Shown piece after piece: positions 8,397-16,926 of a stretch of 64,000 bases of DNA; positions within the stretch are counted from its first letter, which is position 1; every line of letters begins with the position of its first letter. This DNA is from Alteraurantiacibacter aquimixticola (GTDB lineage: Bacteria; Pseudomonadota; Alphaproteobacteria; Sphingomonadales; Sphingomonadaceae), in assembly GCF_004965515.1 (NCBI RefSeq), contig NZ_SSHH01000003.1, positions 499,001-563,000 of the forward strand, read 5' to 3'. The notes under the pieces are model-generated. The model had not been told where the DNA came from and ran no database searches. It saw nothing but the letters and a program-made list of their open reading frames with translations. The position numbers and the translations under genes were made by a program.

Positions 8397-8489
8397 CGTC
8401 ATTGCGAGGAGCGTAGCGACGAAGCAATCCAGTACCACACGCGATCTGCCCTGGATTGCCGCGCGACCTCCGGTCGCTCGCAATGACGA
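8397..8489. repeat. Palindromic REP-like intergenic repeat
   Basis: The left arm (8397-8432, CGTCATTGCGAGGAGCGTAG...CAATCCAG) pairs imperfectly with the right arm (8451-8489, CTGGATTGCC...CGCAATGACGA). The unit ends in the CGTCATTGCGA / TCGCAATGACG termini seen in dispersed palindromes of sphingomonad genomes. It fills the gap between pdeM and hemF. Only one copy of this type is in the window. Confidence 0.75.
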
Positions 8490-8502
8490 CATGAGGACGA
8501 GA

Positions 8503-9357
8503 ATGCCCTGGACCGATCAAACCGCCGCCGCCAAGGAATGGTTCGAAAGCTTGCGCGATCGCATCTGCGCCGAGTTCGAGGCGATCGAGCGTGAGGCGGG
8601 ATCGGACGCCGGCTTCGATTACATCCCCTGGGACCGCGAGACCGAGGACGGCACTGAAGGCGGCGGCGGCGTGCGCGGGGTGATGAAGGGCAAGGTGTTC
8701 GAGAAGGTGGGCGTCAACGTCTCCACCGTCTCGGGCGAATTCGCGCCGCAATTCGCCGACTCGATCAATGGAGCGGACGCGGACAATCCGGGCTTTACCG
8801 CCACCGGCATCAGCCTGGTCGCGCACATGGCCAACCCGCATGTGCCCGCCGTGCATATGAATACGCGCTTCCTCACCACGCAGTCGGCCTGGTTCGGCGG
8901 CGGGGCGGATCTCAACCCGCCGATCCCCTATGAGGAGGATACAGAGGCCTTCCATGCCCGCCTGCGCGCAGCCTGTGCGGCGCATAACCCGACCTATTAT
9001 GAGCGTTTCTCCAAGTGGGCGGACGACTACTTCTTCATCCCCCATCGCGGCGTGGCGCGCGGCGTGGGCGGCATTTTCTACGACCACCTCGAATGCGAGG
9101 ATCTCGACCAGTTCGAACGGCACTTCGCCTTCACCCGCGACGTGGGCGAGGCCTTCCTCGACGCCTTCCCGGCGATCGTGCGCAGGCGCATGGGGCAGGA
9201 ATGGACCGAGGAAGAAAAAGCCGCGCAAAAGGAATGGCGCGGCCGCTATGTCGAATTCAACCTCGTCTATGACCGGGGCACGCTGTTCGGCCTCAAGACT
9301 GGCGGCAATATCGATGCGATCCTGATGAGCCTGCCGCCCGAGGTGACATGGAGTTGA
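8503..9357 (+). CDS. hemF: Aerobic coproporphyrinogen III oxidase
   Basis: The 284-residue product is a full-length oxygen-dependent coproporphyrinogen III oxidase, converting coproporphyrinogen III to protoporphyrinogen IX in haem synthesis. Diagnostic stretches are VHMNTRFL, WFGGGADLNPPIPYEEDTEAFH, FIPHRGVARGVGGIF and the closing YVEFNLVYDRGTLFGLKTGG. The start at 8503 is preceded by GAGGA at 8493-8497; ATG at 8491 is also in frame. The open frame continues far upstream through the repeat and antisense to pdeM, but that part has no family similarity. In this aerobic group haem also feeds bacteriochlorophyll where photosynthesis genes exist. Confidence 0.96.
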   Translation: MPWTDQTAAAKEWFESLRDRICAEFEAIEREAGSDAGFDYIPWDRETEDGTEGGGGVRGVMKGKVFEKVGVNVSTVSGEFAPQFADSINGADADNPGFTATGISLVAHMANPHVPAVHMNTRFLTTQSAWFGGGADLNPPIPYEEDTEAFHARLRAACAAHNPTYYERFSKWADDYFFIPHRGVARGVGGIFYDHLECEDLDQFERHFAFTRDVGEAFLDAFPAIVRRRMGQEWTEEEKAAQKEWRGRYVEFNLVYDRGTLFGLKTGGNIDAILMSLPPEVTWS

Positions 9358-9396
9358 GGGGGAGTTGAGGCGGAGCTGAGGGGGAGTGAGGGAGTT
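9352..9396. repeat. Short G-rich tandem repeat
   Basis: Imperfect tandem copies of GGAGTTGAGG/GGGAGTGAGG run from the hemF stop to near the end of the convergent gene. Probably a slipped-strand product with no evident function. Confidence 0.4.
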
Positions 9397-9405
9397 GGCG
9401 GAAGC

Positions 9406-10284
9406 CTACTCCCGCCCTTCCATTTCGCGCCGGATTTCGCGGCCGATGTCCGACATCGCATAGGACAGCGGGCGGTTGCCGGGGCCGCCATAGAGGCTGC
9501 GCAAATAACCCCTGTCGAAGGCGCTCAGCCGGTCCGGGGCGCCCTCTGCGGTGAACAGGCCGAGCACGGTGGGGGCCGAAATCGCCTCGATCGGCGCGCG
9601 CGTGTGGGCGAGGCTGCGCATGGTGGCGTAGTCGGCCAGCGTCACGCCATCGAGCCCGGCCAGCGCCTCGCTGTCGACCAGCACCACCGAAACCATGATC
9701 TCGCGCAGCGTGTGGGTGCCGGTCCGGCCCGACATGGTGCTTTCGAAAACGGGCGGCCCGCGGCCGATGGGTTGCGAACCGTCAAAGGCAGTGGTGGCGA
9801 CTGCGTTCCAGGCGAGGGCGGGGCCTTCCTGTTCGGCCACGCGCTTGCGTTCCCACAAATCGATGCCTTCCACCAGCCGGCTGCTTTCGCGCCGCAGGCT
9901 TGCGAATTCCTCGCGCGGGTCCTCGACCACGGCGACGACGATATTGGCCGTGCAGCCTTCTTCCTCGGAGACCTTCAGCCCCACCGCCTCGGCATTGTAG
10001 TAGATCCGGTCGATCACCAGCCGCGCGCTGTCGGGCGCAAGGCCGTAAACTCCGACGCAAACCTCGCGGCGCATCCGCGCGAGCGGTGCGCCAACCGCGC
10101 CTTCGCGTGGAGTGATCGATCCTGCCTGGCGCCGCACGTCGCGCACGCTAACCGGCTGGTCGCCCTCGATGACAATCACATCCTCGGAATCGAGCTGTTG
10201 CTCTTCTTCCTCCGCCGTCGCGGGCTGGGCTGCCAAGATGGCGAAGCAGCCCAGCAGTGCTGGCAACATGCCGGTCCTGCGCAT
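9406..10284 (-). CDS. Exported hypothetical protein, 292 aa
   Basis: The start at 10284 follows GGAGG with 6-nt spacing and gives a signal peptide (MRRTGMLPALLGCFAILAAQPATA) cut before an acidic stretch EEEEQQLDSEDVIVI. The mature part includes VSVRDVRRQAGSITPRE, CVGVYGL, a VVAVVEDP strand and a final ADYATMRSLAHTR...SAFDRGYLRSLYGG region. That overall pattern is typical of periplasmic proteins of unknown function in this family of bacteria. Two Cys (CVGVYGL, EEGCTAN) could pair. No enzyme motif is evident. It is convergent with hemF. Confidence 0.75.
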   Translation of the reverse strand: MRRTGMLPALLGCFAILAAQPATAEEEEQQLDSEDVIVIEGDQPVSVRDVRRQAGSITPREGAVGAPLARMRREVCVGVYGLAPDSARLVIDRIYYNAEAVGLKVSEEEGCTANIVVAVVEDPREEFASLRRESSRLVEGIDLWERKRVAEQEGPALAWNAVATTAFDGSQPIGRGPPVFESTMSGRTGTHTLREIMVSVVLVDSEALAGLDGVTLADYATMRSLAHTRAPIEAISAPTVLGLFTAEGAPDRLSAFDRGYLRSLYGGPGNRPLSYAMSDIGREIRREMEGRE

Positions 10285-10500
10285 TGTGATCCTCCATGCG
10301 GATGCGCCCAATAGCGGGCGACAACCGATCCGATTGGTGCCCGAATAACATTACCGTTCCCAGAATCCTTGGCCCTATGCGTCACCTCGCTCGACAAACG
10401 ACACGGCGATTGGCGACACGGCGATCGGCGAGTGATGACAAGCGCATTCCGCGCCCCTAAGGTTGCAGCCGTAACCGAATCCGTCATCCCCGGAGTATCC

Positions 10501-12414
10501 ATGCGCATCCTGTTTTCCGCCGCCGCTGCGGCTTCCCTGTTCAGCCTGAGCGCCTGCGAGGCACCGTTCCAGAGCGAAGCCGGCGAACGCATGGTCGCGC
10601 CGATCCTCACCAGCGAGGAGGCTTTCGACGACTTCACTTTCGCCCAGCCGCAGGTGGCGCGGGTGACGCATGTGGCGCTCGATCTCGCGCTCGATTTCGA
10701 AGAGCAGGACGTGTCGGGCACCGCCACGCTCGATATCCTCGCCGCCGATGGCGCGGGGGAGATCGTGCTCGACAGCGACGGGCTGCAGGTGGAAAGCGTC
10801 GCCACCGTTTCGGGCGAAGCGCTGGATTGGCAGATGGGCGAGCATGTCGATGGCAAGGGCGAGCCGCTGACCATCACTTTCGGTGAGGCCGCTCCCGAAC
10901 AGATCGTCGTCACTTACACTTCCGCTCCGGAAGCCGAAGCGCTGCAATGGCTGAGCCCGGAGCAGACCGCGGGCGGGGCGCATCCCTTCCTCTTCAGCCA
11001 GGGGCAGGCGATCCTCAACCGCACCTGGATCCCGACGCAGGATTCGCCCGGCATCCGCCAGAGCTGGGAAGCACGCGTGACTGCCCCCGAAGAGCTCAAC
11101 GTGGTCATGTCCGGCATCATCCAGGGCGAGGCCGAGGAAGCGGGCGAGGGCCGCCACGCCTTCGCCTTCCGCATGGACCATCCGGTCGCGCCCTATTTGA
11201 TCGCGATTGCGGCTGGCGACATCACCTTCCGCGAACTCGGCCCGCGCTCGGGCGTCTGGGCAGAGCCTGCGATGATCGAGGAGGCCGCCGCCGAACTCGT
11301 CGATACCGAAGCGATGATCGATGCGGCCGAGGGGCTCTACGGCGACTATCGCTGGGGCCGTTACGACATGATCGTGCTGCCGCCTGCCTTCCCTTACGGG
11401 GGCATGGAAAACCCGGTGATGACCTTCCTGACGCCGACTTTCATCGCTGGCGACCGCTCCAACACCGGCCTCGTCGCGCATGAGCTGGCGCATAGCTGGT
11501 CGGGCAACCTCGTCACCTATTCCAGCTGGCGCGATGGCTGGCTGAACGAGGGTGTTACCTCCTATATCGAGAGCCGCATTTCGGAAGAGGTCTTCGGCAC
11601 CACCCGTTCCGAACAGGAATATGCGCTGAGCTATGGCGCACTGGTGGACATGGTGGAGGACAAGGGCGCAGACAATCCCGTCACCGCCATGCGCACGCCC
11701 GCCGGCACCAGCCCCTTCGATACCGCCGGAGAGGCGATCTACGACAAGGGCACCGTCTTCCTGCGCACCGTCGAAGGTATCATCGGGCGCGAGCGTTTCG
11801 ATCCCTGGCTGCGGCAGTGGTTCGATGCCCACGCCTTCCAGCCCGCCACGTCCGAAATGTTCATCGCCGACCTGCGCGAGAATCTGATCCAGGGCGACGA
11901 GGAACTGGAAGAGGCGCTGATGCTGGAAGAATGGATCTACGGCACCGGAATTCCCGCCAATGCGGCCAAGCCCGATCCGGCCGCCTTCGCTGCCGTCGAT
12001 GCAGCGGTCGCCGCCTATGCCGCCGACGGCACGCTCGATGCCGAAAGCTGGCACGGCTGGAGCGCGGCGGAACAGATGCGCTTCCTGCGCGAAGTGCCTG
12101 AGCAGCTCGATACGGCAGCGCTGGAGGAACTCAACGAAACGCTCGGCCTGTCGCAGACCGGCAATAACGAGATCCGCTTCCTGTGGCTGCGCCTCGCCCT
12201 GATGAACGATTACGATCCGGCAGTGCCTGAAGCGGAGGAATTCCTCTCCACCGTGGGCCGTAACAAGTTCGTTTCGCCGCTCTACCAGGTGCTCGCCGAT
12301 CGCGGCGACTGGGGCATGGCGATCGCCCGCCCGCTCTACACAAGCGCGCGGCCGACCTACCACGCCTATACGCGCGGCAGCGTTGATGAAGTGCTGGACT
12401 GGGATGAAAGTTGA
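10501..12414 (+). CDS. M1 family zinc metallopeptidase lipoprotein
   Basis: The 637-residue product starts with a lipoprotein signal ending LFSLSAC and then follows the M1 aminopeptidase/LTA4-hydrolase layout: an N-terminal beta domain, the exopeptidase motif GGMENP, and the zinc site HELAH (His327, Glu328, His331) with Glu350 in WLNEG. A helical C-terminal domain ends the protein, as in leukotriene-A4-hydrolase-like members. It should remove N-terminal residues from peptides on the outside of the inner membrane or in the periplasm. Start chosen at 10501, where the signal begins; the frame upstream has no family sequence. It stands alone. Confidence 0.92.
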   Translation: MRILFSAAAAASLFSLSACEAPFQSEAGERMVAPILTSEEAFDDFTFAQPQVARVTHVALDLALDFEEQDVSGTATLDILAADGAGEIVLDSDGLQVESVATVSGEALDWQMGEHVDGKGEPLTITFGEAAPEQIVVTYTSAPEAEALQWLSPEQTAGGAHPFLFSQGQAILNRTWIPTQDSPGIRQSWEARVTAPEELNVVMSGIIQGEAEEAGEGRHAFAFRMDHPVAPYLIAIAAGDITFRELGPRSGVWAEPAMIEEAAAELVDTEAMIDAAEGLYGDYRWGRYDMIVLPPAFPYGGMENPVMTFLTPTFIAGDRSNTGLVAHELAHSWSGNLVTYSSWRDGWLNEGVTSYIESRISEEVFGTTRSEQEYALSYGALVDMVEDKGADNPVTAMRTPAGTSPFDTAGEAIYDKGTVFLRTVEGIIGRERFDPWLRQWFDAHAFQPATSEMFIADLRENLIQGDEELEEALMLEEWIYGTGIPANAAKPDPAAFAAVDAAVAAYAADGTLDAESWHGWSAAEQMRFLREVPEQLDTAALEELNETLGLSQTGNNEIRFLWLRLALMNDYDPAVPEAEEFLSTVGRNKFVSPLYQVLADRGDWGMAIARPLYTSARPTYHAYTRGSVDEVLDWDES

Positions 12415-12417
12415 AGA

Positions 12418-12975
12418 CTAGCTCAGCGCGTCGCGCAGTCCCGGCTTCGCGACGCGCTCAAGCGCTTCGACCGTCTCCAGCGACTTGTTCTCATCGCGCG
12501 GGATGACGCTGAGCGTGCCGTTGGTTTCCAGGATCACCCAATTGGCATCCTCGACCGAGGTGTGCCCTTCGCCGCGCAGTGCGGTCATGATCTCGTCTTC
12601 CGAGATGCGGGTGCGCCGCATGGCTTCGCGTAGATAGCGGCCCTTGTGGGTCAGCATCACCGGCTCGTCCTTCACCAGCTTCTCGAACGGCTTGAAGTGC
12701 TGGGTCAGCCGGGCGAGCGTGTATTGCAACGCCACCAGCACAATAATGCCGGTCAGCGATGCAAGGAGCGAGACGTCTTCGAGCAAGATGCCGCTGGCGG
12801 CCAGGCTGCCGACGATCACGTTCACAATCCAGTCGAAGCTGTTGAGCTGCGCGGTGGTGCGCGCTCCGCTGACGCGAATGATGACCACGATGGCGGCATA
12901 GGCCAGCGCCGCCGACAGCGCGACTTCGGCCAGTTGCGGCCAGCTCGTCTCGAACAGCGAGAACTCGCGCTCCAT
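12418..12975 (-). CDS. DUF421/YetF-type membrane protein
   Basis: The 185-residue product has three N-terminal membrane segments (about residues 14-34, 45-66, 72-90) followed by a soluble domain, RRTRISEDEIMTALRGEGHTSVEDANWVILETNGTLSVI, diagnostic of the YetF/DUF421 family. The family's biochemical role is unsettled. Its ATG overlaps the stop of the upstream DUF1989 gene by one base (TAATG), so it is the last gene of a tightly coupled four-gene operon. It abuts the convergent M1 peptidase gene with 3 nt between stops. Confidence 0.85.
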   Translation of the reverse strand: MEREFSLFETSWPQLAEVALSAALAYAAIVVIIRVSGARTTAQLNSFDWIVNVIVGSLAASGILLEDVSLLASLTGIIVLVALQYTLARLTQHFKPFEKLVKDEPVMLTHKGRYLREAMRRTRISEDEIMTALRGEGHTSVEDANWVILETNGTLSVIPRDENKSLETVEALERVAKPGLRDALS

Positions 12976-13562
12976 TACAGTATCCTCCAGCCGATCGGCT
13001 TGAAGCTGCCACCATTGGAGGCATAGGCGGAGCAGGCGGTGAGGCCGATCACGCAGTCCATCTGCGCTTCCAGCTGCAGCACGTCACCCTTCTTCGATGG
13101 CGGCGGCTCCACGCTGATGCGCCCGCTTGTCCCGTCGAAAGGCACGTTCATGAAGACGTTGAAGGCAGTGGGGATCGCGTCTTCCGTAACGCCATAGGGT
13201 TCCAGCGCTTCCGCCAGGTTTCCGAAGCATCCGCGATGAACGGGCTCGTCAGGATAGAAATGGCGAAAGGTCCCCTCGCTGCACGGCGTCAGCAGGAAAT
13301 CGTGGCAGCCCACATCGTCGCGCGTGATCGTGAGCATCGGGTTGGAGCGGTTGGACCAAAGCGTGTTGCCGGTGGTCAGCTTCAGCGTCTCCTCGTAGTC
13401 GAAGGTCCGCCCGTTGGACACGACCTCGCGCACGTCACCGGCATTGAAGGCGAGCAGGTCGGAAACCTGGCAGCCTTCGACATCGACCACTTCCAGCACC
13501 TGTCCCTTGTCCAGCCGGAAGGCCACGCCGGAGCGCGGCGGTATGACCTGCACATCGCTCAT
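12975..13562 (-). CDS. DUF1989 (urea-carboxylase-associated) protein
   Basis: The 195-residue product belongs to DUF1989. It shows KGQVLEVVDVEGCQVSDLLAFNA, the metal-site region VGCHDFLLTPCSEGTFRHFY (Cys/His/Cys), and FNVFMNVPFDGTSGRI. Characterised relatives are the two subunits of carboxyguanidine deiminase, which act after guanidine carboxylase. This is a third, separate DUF1989 gene in the window, more than 37 kb from the carboxylase operon. It overlaps the upstream YqcI/YcgG gene by 4 nt (ATGA). The pairing suggests it works on a guanidine- or amidine-like product of that enzyme, but this is inference. Confidence 0.85.
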   Translation of the reverse strand: MSDVQVIPPRSGVAFRLDKGQVLEVVDVEGCQVSDLLAFNAGDVREVVSNGRTFDYEETLKLTTGNTLWSNRSNPMLTITRDDVGCHDFLLTPCSEGTFRHFYPDEPVHRGCFGNLAEALEPYGVTEDAIPTAFNVFMNVPFDGTSGRISVEPPPSKKGDVLQLEAQMDCVIGLTACSAYASNGGSFKPIGWRIL

Positions 13563-14236
13563 GCCCGCTTGTCCTCGAAAGGCGGCTTCCAGCCCTTGGG
13601 CACTGCGCGGCCCGAATACTGGCAGGCCTCGCTGCTTTCACCATGGCGCGCAAGCATCGGGTTGATGTCGCCCGCCAGCGCCTCGTCACGCTTCAGGATC
13701 GCTTCGCGCATGCGTTCGTAGCGGCCTTCCTCGCGCAGGCGTTCGAACTGGTCGTGCAGGTTGAACACCATGGTCGGGTGGTGAAAGCGCCGCGCTGGAC
13801 GCGAAGCATTGGGATGCAGGCCGACGACGAAATAAGCCTGGCCTCCGAAGCTGAGCGAGAAATGCGGGTTTTCCGGGTCCGGGCTCACGCTCTCGTCATA
13901 GGGCTGGCCGCGCCAGTGATCCTTGTCGGCGAGCGACTGGATGCGGTCCCACATATGCCGCTCGAACTCGTCTTCGGAAAGGTCGTTGGGGCCGGCAAAG
14001 ACCACCGCCAGCGAGCGCAATCCGCCCGGATCGTCGCGATAGTCCCACGCCCAGTGCAGCAGCGCGTCGTGGATCTTCACATCGTTCCACGCGCTGGTGA
14101 TGTCGCGCGCGGCCATCACGCGCAGGTTTCCGCGGGCGAGGGCGGATTTGGCGCCGACGCAGGGAAAGGCCTTGGCCTCGATCCATTCCTCGAGATCGGA
14201 GCGGAGGGCGGCGTCGTCTGCTTCCTCCATCAGCAT
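13559..14236 (-). CDS. YqcI/YcgG family (GntA-like) haem N-oxygenase
   Basis: The 225-residue product matches the YqcI/YcgG family: an opening LEEWIEAKAFPCVGAKSALARGNLRV, then DLSEDEFERHMWDRIQSL and GGQAYFVVGLHPNASRPARRF. Members such as GntA are haem-dependent enzymes that hydroxylate a guanidine nitrogen in guanitoxin synthesis. The Cys in FPCVGAKSA and the His in VGLHPNASR are family landmarks. The start at 14236 follows AGGAG with 9-nt spacing, and overlaps the upstream gene by 7 nt. The neighbouring DUF1989 gene suggests a guanidine/amidine substrate; the true substrate is unknown. Confidence 0.83.
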   Translation of the reverse strand: MLMEEADDAALRSDLEEWIEAKAFPCVGAKSALARGNLRVMAARDITSAWNDVKIHDALLHWAWDYRDDPGGLRSLAVVFAGPNDLSEDEFERHMWDRIQSLADKDHWRGQPYDESVSPDPENPHFSLSFGGQAYFVVGLHPNASRPARRFHHPTMVFNLHDQFERLREEGRYERMREAILKRDEALAGDINPMLARHGESSEACQYSGRAVPKGWKPPFEDKRA

Positions 14237-14514
14237 GGCACCACTCCTGCCGCCTCGCGCTCCTCGTCGCAGCTGCAGGCTTGCGAGGGTTTCGCCATGA
14301 CGGGGGCGATTGCCGGGGGACGCTTGCGCCCCATGGTCCAGTTGCCCTGGAAGCGCACTTGCGGATTGGGCGCGCACCAGATTTCGCCATTGGCATCAAG
14401 GGTGGTGACCCAGATCAAATGGTGTTCGGGACCGTAATCGATAACGCCAACGGCCTGACCCTTGCCGCGGTCGAGGACGTGGACGGGAAGGCTGGGATTG
14501 AGCTGTGTGAACAT
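14230..14514 (-). CDS. Conserved hypothetical protein, 94 aa
   Basis: A small protein starting MFTQLNPSLPVHVLDRGKGQAVGVIDYGPEH, with a beta-rich core (HLIWVTTLDANGEIWCAPNPQVRF) and a Cys pair near the end (CSCDEE). The start at 14514 follows GCAGGA with 5-nt spacing; an upstream in-frame ATG at 14601 would add a basic, unlikely extension. It is the first gene of the overlapping leftward operon with the YqcI/YcgG, DUF1989 and DUF421 genes and is divergent from rsh. Function not recognised. Confidence 0.7.
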   Translation of the reverse strand: MFTQLNPSLPVHVLDRGKGQAVGVIDYGPEHHLIWVTTLDANGEIWCAPNPQVRFQGNWTMGRKRPPAIAPVMAKPSQACSCDEEREAAGVVPC

Positions 14515-14673
14515 GATGATCCTGCTCGGTTGCTTGCGCTTCTCAAATGCGGGAGGCGGTCCCTTGTTCCGGCGCGGGGGATCGGCTCGTCGCACGTTCA
14601 TGCAGCATCCGGCTCATCACAAAAGGTGAAAATCCTTCCTGTTTTCCGCAGAATCCGGCACTATCTTGAACAT

Positions 14674-16755
14674 ATGCTGCGCCAGTACGAACTTGTTGAA
14701 CGGGTCAAGGAATACGACCCTGACGCCGATGAGGCGCTGCTCAACCGTGCCTATGTCTATACCGTCCAGAAGCATGGCAGCCAGAAGCGCGCCAGCGGCG
14801 ATCCCTATTTCAGCCACCCGGTCGAAGTCGCGGGGTTGATGACGGACCTGAAGCTGGACCAGGAAACCATCATCACCGCGCTGCTCCACGATACGGTGGA
14901 GGATACGCTGGCGACGATCGAGGATATCGAGCTGCTGTTCGGCAAGGACGTCGCCCGCCTTGTCGATGGCGTGACCAAGCTTTCCAAGATCGAGCAGATG
15001 CCCGAGAATGAGCGGGCGGCCGAGAACCTGCGCAAGTTCCTCCTCGCCATGAGCGAGGATCTGCGCGTGCTGCTGGTGAAGCTGGCCGACCGCCTGCACA
15101 ATATGCGCACGCTGCATTTCATCAAGAACCCGGAAAAGCGCCGCCGCATCGCGCGTGAGACGATGGATATCTACGCCCCGCTGGCTGAGCGGGTGGGCAT
15201 GTACGAATATATGCGCGAGATGCAGCTGCTGGCTTTCGAGCAGCTGGAGCCGGAGGCCTATGCCACCATCACCAGCCGGCTGGAGCAGATCCGTTCCACC
15301 GAAGGCGGGCAGGTCGATGCCATCGCGCTCAACATGAAGCAGGCGCTGGCCGAAGCCGGCCTGGAGGTCGAGGTCTGGGGGCGCGAGAAGCACCCCTATT
15401 CGATCTGGAAGAAGATGGCCGAACGTCACGTGTCGTTCGAGCAGGTGACCGACATCATGGCTTTCCGCGTGCTCACCTCCAGCGTGGAGGATTGCTACCG
15501 GGCGCTGGGCGTGCTGCACACTGTCTGGAAGAGCGTGCCGGGCCGCTTCAAGGACTATATCTCCACCCCCAAGACCAATGGCTATCGGTCACTGCACACC
15601 ACGCTGATCCATGCCGGATCGATGCGCGTCGAAGTGCAGATCCGCACGCGCGAGATGCACCGGACCAACGAATTCGGCCTAGCAGCGCACTGGGCCTACA
15701 AGCAGGCCGGCCGGCCCGATGGTGAAGTGGGCTGGCTGCGCGATTTGATCGAGATCGTCGATGCCAGCCACGATGCCGAGGAACTGCTCGAGCATACAAG
15801 GCTCGCGGTCTACCAGAACCGCATCTTCGCCTTCACGCCCAAGGGCGCGCTGTTCCAGCTGCCCAAGGGCGCGACCGCAGTGGACTTCGCCTTTGCCGTG
15901 CATACCGACCTTGGCGCGCAGACGGTGGGCGCGAAGATCAACGGGCGGCACATGCCGCTGCGCACGCAGCTGAACAATGGCGACGTGGTGGAGATCATCA
16001 AGGGCTCCAGCGCCGAACCGCAGCTCTCCTGGCTCGGCTTTGTCGTCACCGGCAAGGCGCGAGCCAGCATTCGCCGCGCGGTGCGGCTGAAGGAGCGTGC
16101 GGAGATCGCCGAGATCGGCGCCAAGCTGTTCGAGGAGATCGTCGAGCGCCTGCCCGCCAAGGTCGGCAAGAAGGCGATCAAGGCCGCACTCGAACGGTTG
16201 GAGCTGGGGGATGAGGAGGACCTGATGTTCGCCATCGGCTCCGCCAAGCTGACCGATCGCATGGTGATGGAAGCGCTGGTCCCCGGCTCTACCCGCGACC
16301 TGCCGGAGGAGATGCCGCAGGGCCGCGCGATCAGCATCAAGGGACTTACGCCGGGCATGGGCTTCACACTTGCCGAATGCTGCCACCCGCTGCCGGGCGA
16401 CCGGATCGTGGGCCTCAGGCGCAAGGGAAAGGGCGTGGAAGTCCATGCGATCGACTGCCTCGAACTCGCGAATGGCGAGGATGCCGACTGGGTGGACCTG
16501 TCATGGGGCGAGCATTCGCACGGCGCGGTCGGGCGGCTCAACATCACGCTCTACAACCGGCCTGGCACGCTGGCGGAAATGGCCGGCACCTTCGCGCGCA
16601 ACAACGCCAATGTGATGAACCTCGAACTCACCCAGCGCGATGATCCCTTCCACACCTATGCGGTGGACCTGGAAGTGCAGGACCTGGCGCATCTGACGCG
16701 GATCGTCAGCTCGCTGCGGGCGAGTGATTCCGTCGCCGAAGCGGAGCGGATTTAG
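14674..16755 (+). CDS. rsh: Bifunctional (p)ppGpp synthetase/hydrolase (RSH)
   Basis: The 693-residue protein is a full-length RelA/SpoT homologue. The HD hydrolase domain has FSHPVEV (His48) and LLHDTVEDT (His72-Asp73). The synthetase domain contains GRFKDYISTPKTNGYRSLHTT. A TGS domain (FAFTPKGALFQLPKGATAVDFAFAVHTDLG), a zinc-finger/helical region with a conserved CCHPLPGD, and a C-terminal ACT domain (RPGTLAEMAGTFARNNANV) follow. It makes and degrades the stringent alarmone; alphaproteobacteria usually have this single long RSH. The catalytic residues of both activities are present, so it should be bifunctional. The open frame extends upstream but family similarity starts here. Confidence 0.95.
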   Translation: MLRQYELVERVKEYDPDADEALLNRAYVYTVQKHGSQKRASGDPYFSHPVEVAGLMTDLKLDQETIITALLHDTVEDTLATIEDIELLFGKDVARLVDGVTKLSKIEQMPENERAAENLRKFLLAMSEDLRVLLVKLADRLHNMRTLHFIKNPEKRRRIARETMDIYAPLAERVGMYEYMREMQLLAFEQLEPEAYATITSRLEQIRSTEGGQVDAIALNMKQALAEAGLEVEVWGREKHPYSIWKKMAERHVSFEQVTDIMAFRVLTSSVEDCYRALGVLHTVWKSVPGRFKDYISTPKTNGYRSLHTTLIHAGSMRVEVQIRTREMHRTNEFGLAAHWAYKQAGRPDGEVGWLRDLIEIVDASHDAEELLEHTRLAVYQNRIFAFTPKGALFQLPKGATAVDFAFAVHTDLGAQTVGAKINGRHMPLRTQLNNGDVVEIIKGSSAEPQLSWLGFVVTGKARASIRRAVRLKERAEIAEIGAKLFEEIVERLPAKVGKKAIKAALERLELGDEEDLMFAIGSAKLTDRMVMEALVPGSTRDLPEEMPQGRAISIKGLTPGMGFTLAECCHPLPGDRIVGLRRKGKGVEVHAIDCLELANGEDADWVDLSWGEHSHGAVGRLNITLYNRPGTLAEMAGTFARNNANVMNLELTQRDDPFHTYAVDLEVQDLAHLTRIVSSLRASDSVAEAERI

Positions 16756-16900
16756 TTGAAGGGCAGGAAGCGCCCCTTGCACTGAGCCCTTGCACTGGGG
16801 GTGAGGGAGGCAGCCGGCAGCAGGGGAGCACAGCGACCGCAAGGCCGGATGGCCGCCCGCAGGTGCCCCGCAGCGCAGCGGAGGGAATAGCACCGAGGAC

Positions 16901-16920
16901 GCACCCGCGGATGCGGGTGC
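16901..16920. terminator. Hairpin between rsh and serine-hydrolase genes
   Basis: A perfect 8-bp stem (GCACCCGC / GCGGGTGC) with a GGAT loop sits 6 nt past the stop of the leftward serine hydrolase gene, in the 171-nt gap to the convergent rsh gene. There is no U-tract, so termination is only likely. The same gap also holds a duplicated CCCTTGCACTG near 16775-16800. Confidence 0.4.
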
Positions 16921-16926
16921 GCAAAG

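Noticed and set aside
7411-8502. A long N-terminal extension of HemF
   Set aside because: The open frame runs antisense to infC and pdeM and through a palindromic repeat; family similarity starts at 8503.
10375-12363. A leftward 662-codon frame opposite the M1 peptidase
   Set aside because: A shadow of a convincing M1 gene with intact zinc motif; no domain in the antisense product.
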